Below the pieces are notes generated by a model. It saw only the letters and a program-made list of their open reading frames with translations, ran no database searches and was not told the origin of the DNA. 64,000 nt of DNA from Aliirhizobium wenxiniae (GTDB lineage Bacteria; Pseudomonadota; Alphaproteobacteria; Rhizobiales; Rhizobiaceae): positions 434,001 to 498,000 of the forward strand of contig NZ_JACHEG010000002.1 of the NCBI RefSeq assembly GCF_014201355.1. The letters run 5' to 3'. Below are positions 63,773 to 64,000 of the stretch, one piece after another. The position numbers and the translations under genes are program-made. Position 1 is the stretch's first letter, and every line of letters starts with the position of its first letter.

Positions 63773-64000
63773 ATGAAATTTATCAATATCTTGACATCAA
63801 TATCGGTGGTGGCTGCCTTGAGTGCCTGTGCGCCTACGCGCGCGCAATATGATGCGCTGCAGACGACGCTTGAAGGCAGCCCCCAGGTGCGTGCGCAGGC
63901 AATTGCCGATTGCACGAAGAGGCACTGGTCTTCGGAAAGAACCGGAAATCTGGCCAAGCTGATGAATGTGCGGGAAAAGCAGGCGAAATCGACATTCTGC
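63773..64000 (+). CDS. Lipoprotein, N-terminal part cut by the window end
   Basis: The gene starts at an ATG with AGAGG seven bases upstream and stays open to the last base (76 codons). A lipoprotein signal ends in the lipobox ALSAC, followed by a helical, basic stretch (YDALQTTLEGSPQVRAQAIA, DCTKRHWSSERTGNLAKL). The rest lies outside the window and the family is not recognised. Confidence 0.7.
   Translation, partial: MKFINILTSISVVAALSACAPTRAQYDALQTTLEGSPQVRAQAIADCTKRHWSSERTGNLAKLMNVREKQAKSTFC

Overview
The window looks like chromosomal DNA of a member of the Rhizobiaceae (Agrobacterium/Rhizobium/Neorhizobium type). I infer this from the high GC content, the FeuP/FeuQ two-component pair with a FeuN-like small periplasmic protein, the ccmI-ccmE-ccmF-ccmH (cycHJKL) operon followed by degP, several RIME-like palindromic repeats, and a small exopolysaccharide-repressor-like membrane protein. 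No database search was possible, so family names rest on recognised motifs and gene order.

Layout. 1-9 kb: the end of a GntP-type permease, then on the minus strand a cytochrome c maturation operon (ccmI, ccmE, ccmF, ccmH), the periplasmic protease degP and an OmpR-type regulator/kinase pair. 9.1-12.3 kb: a small lipoprotein, then feuN-feuP-feuQ. 12.4-31.4 kb: a complete gene transfer agent (GTA) structural cluster on the minus strand, in the order known from Rhodobacter GTA: small terminase, large terminase, portal, gp3.5, protease, capsid, head-tail genes, major tail protein, tail chaperones, tape measure, gp12, gp13, NlpC/P60 peptidase and gp15. Most genes overlap by ATGA. No integrase, repressor or replication gene is seen, so it is a domesticated particle cluster rather than a prophage.

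The GTA cluster is interrupted at several points. There is a GH19-type endolysin, a Dabb-domain gene and two small plus-strand genes between terminase and portal. A ParDE toxin-antitoxin remnant with both frames broken, but with an intact palindromic operator, follows the portal gene. A small plus-strand membrane protein gene lies beside the protease gene. A RIME repeat sits between capsid and gp6, a plus-strand MFS transporter between gp8 and gp9, and a 29-residue cationic plus-strand ORF between gp14 and gp15. A holin-like gene follows gp15, so lysis-type genes lie near both ends of the cluster.

31.7-50.4 kb: ordinary accessory metabolism and surface functions. These include a DapA-family aldolase, SelO, an orphan TadG-like protein, an AT-rich acyltransferase, a dialkylglycine decarboxylase with its divergent LysR regulator, a diguanylate cyclase, and a LysR-controlled DJ-1/ABM/aldo-keto reductase operon. 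An SsuABC/TauABC-type ABC importer, an ExoX/SyrA-like protein behind a CtrA-type box, and cspA complete the region. 50.7-64 kb: a GntR-regulated TRAP transporter, an EamA exporter divergent from a MocR-type regulator, an MFS exporter divergent from soxR with a SoxR box between them, an outer membrane beta-barrel protein with a clear terminator, two GNAT acetyltransferases, a small P-loop kinase, a second EamA transporter, a PhnB/VOC protein and the start of a lipoprotein gene.
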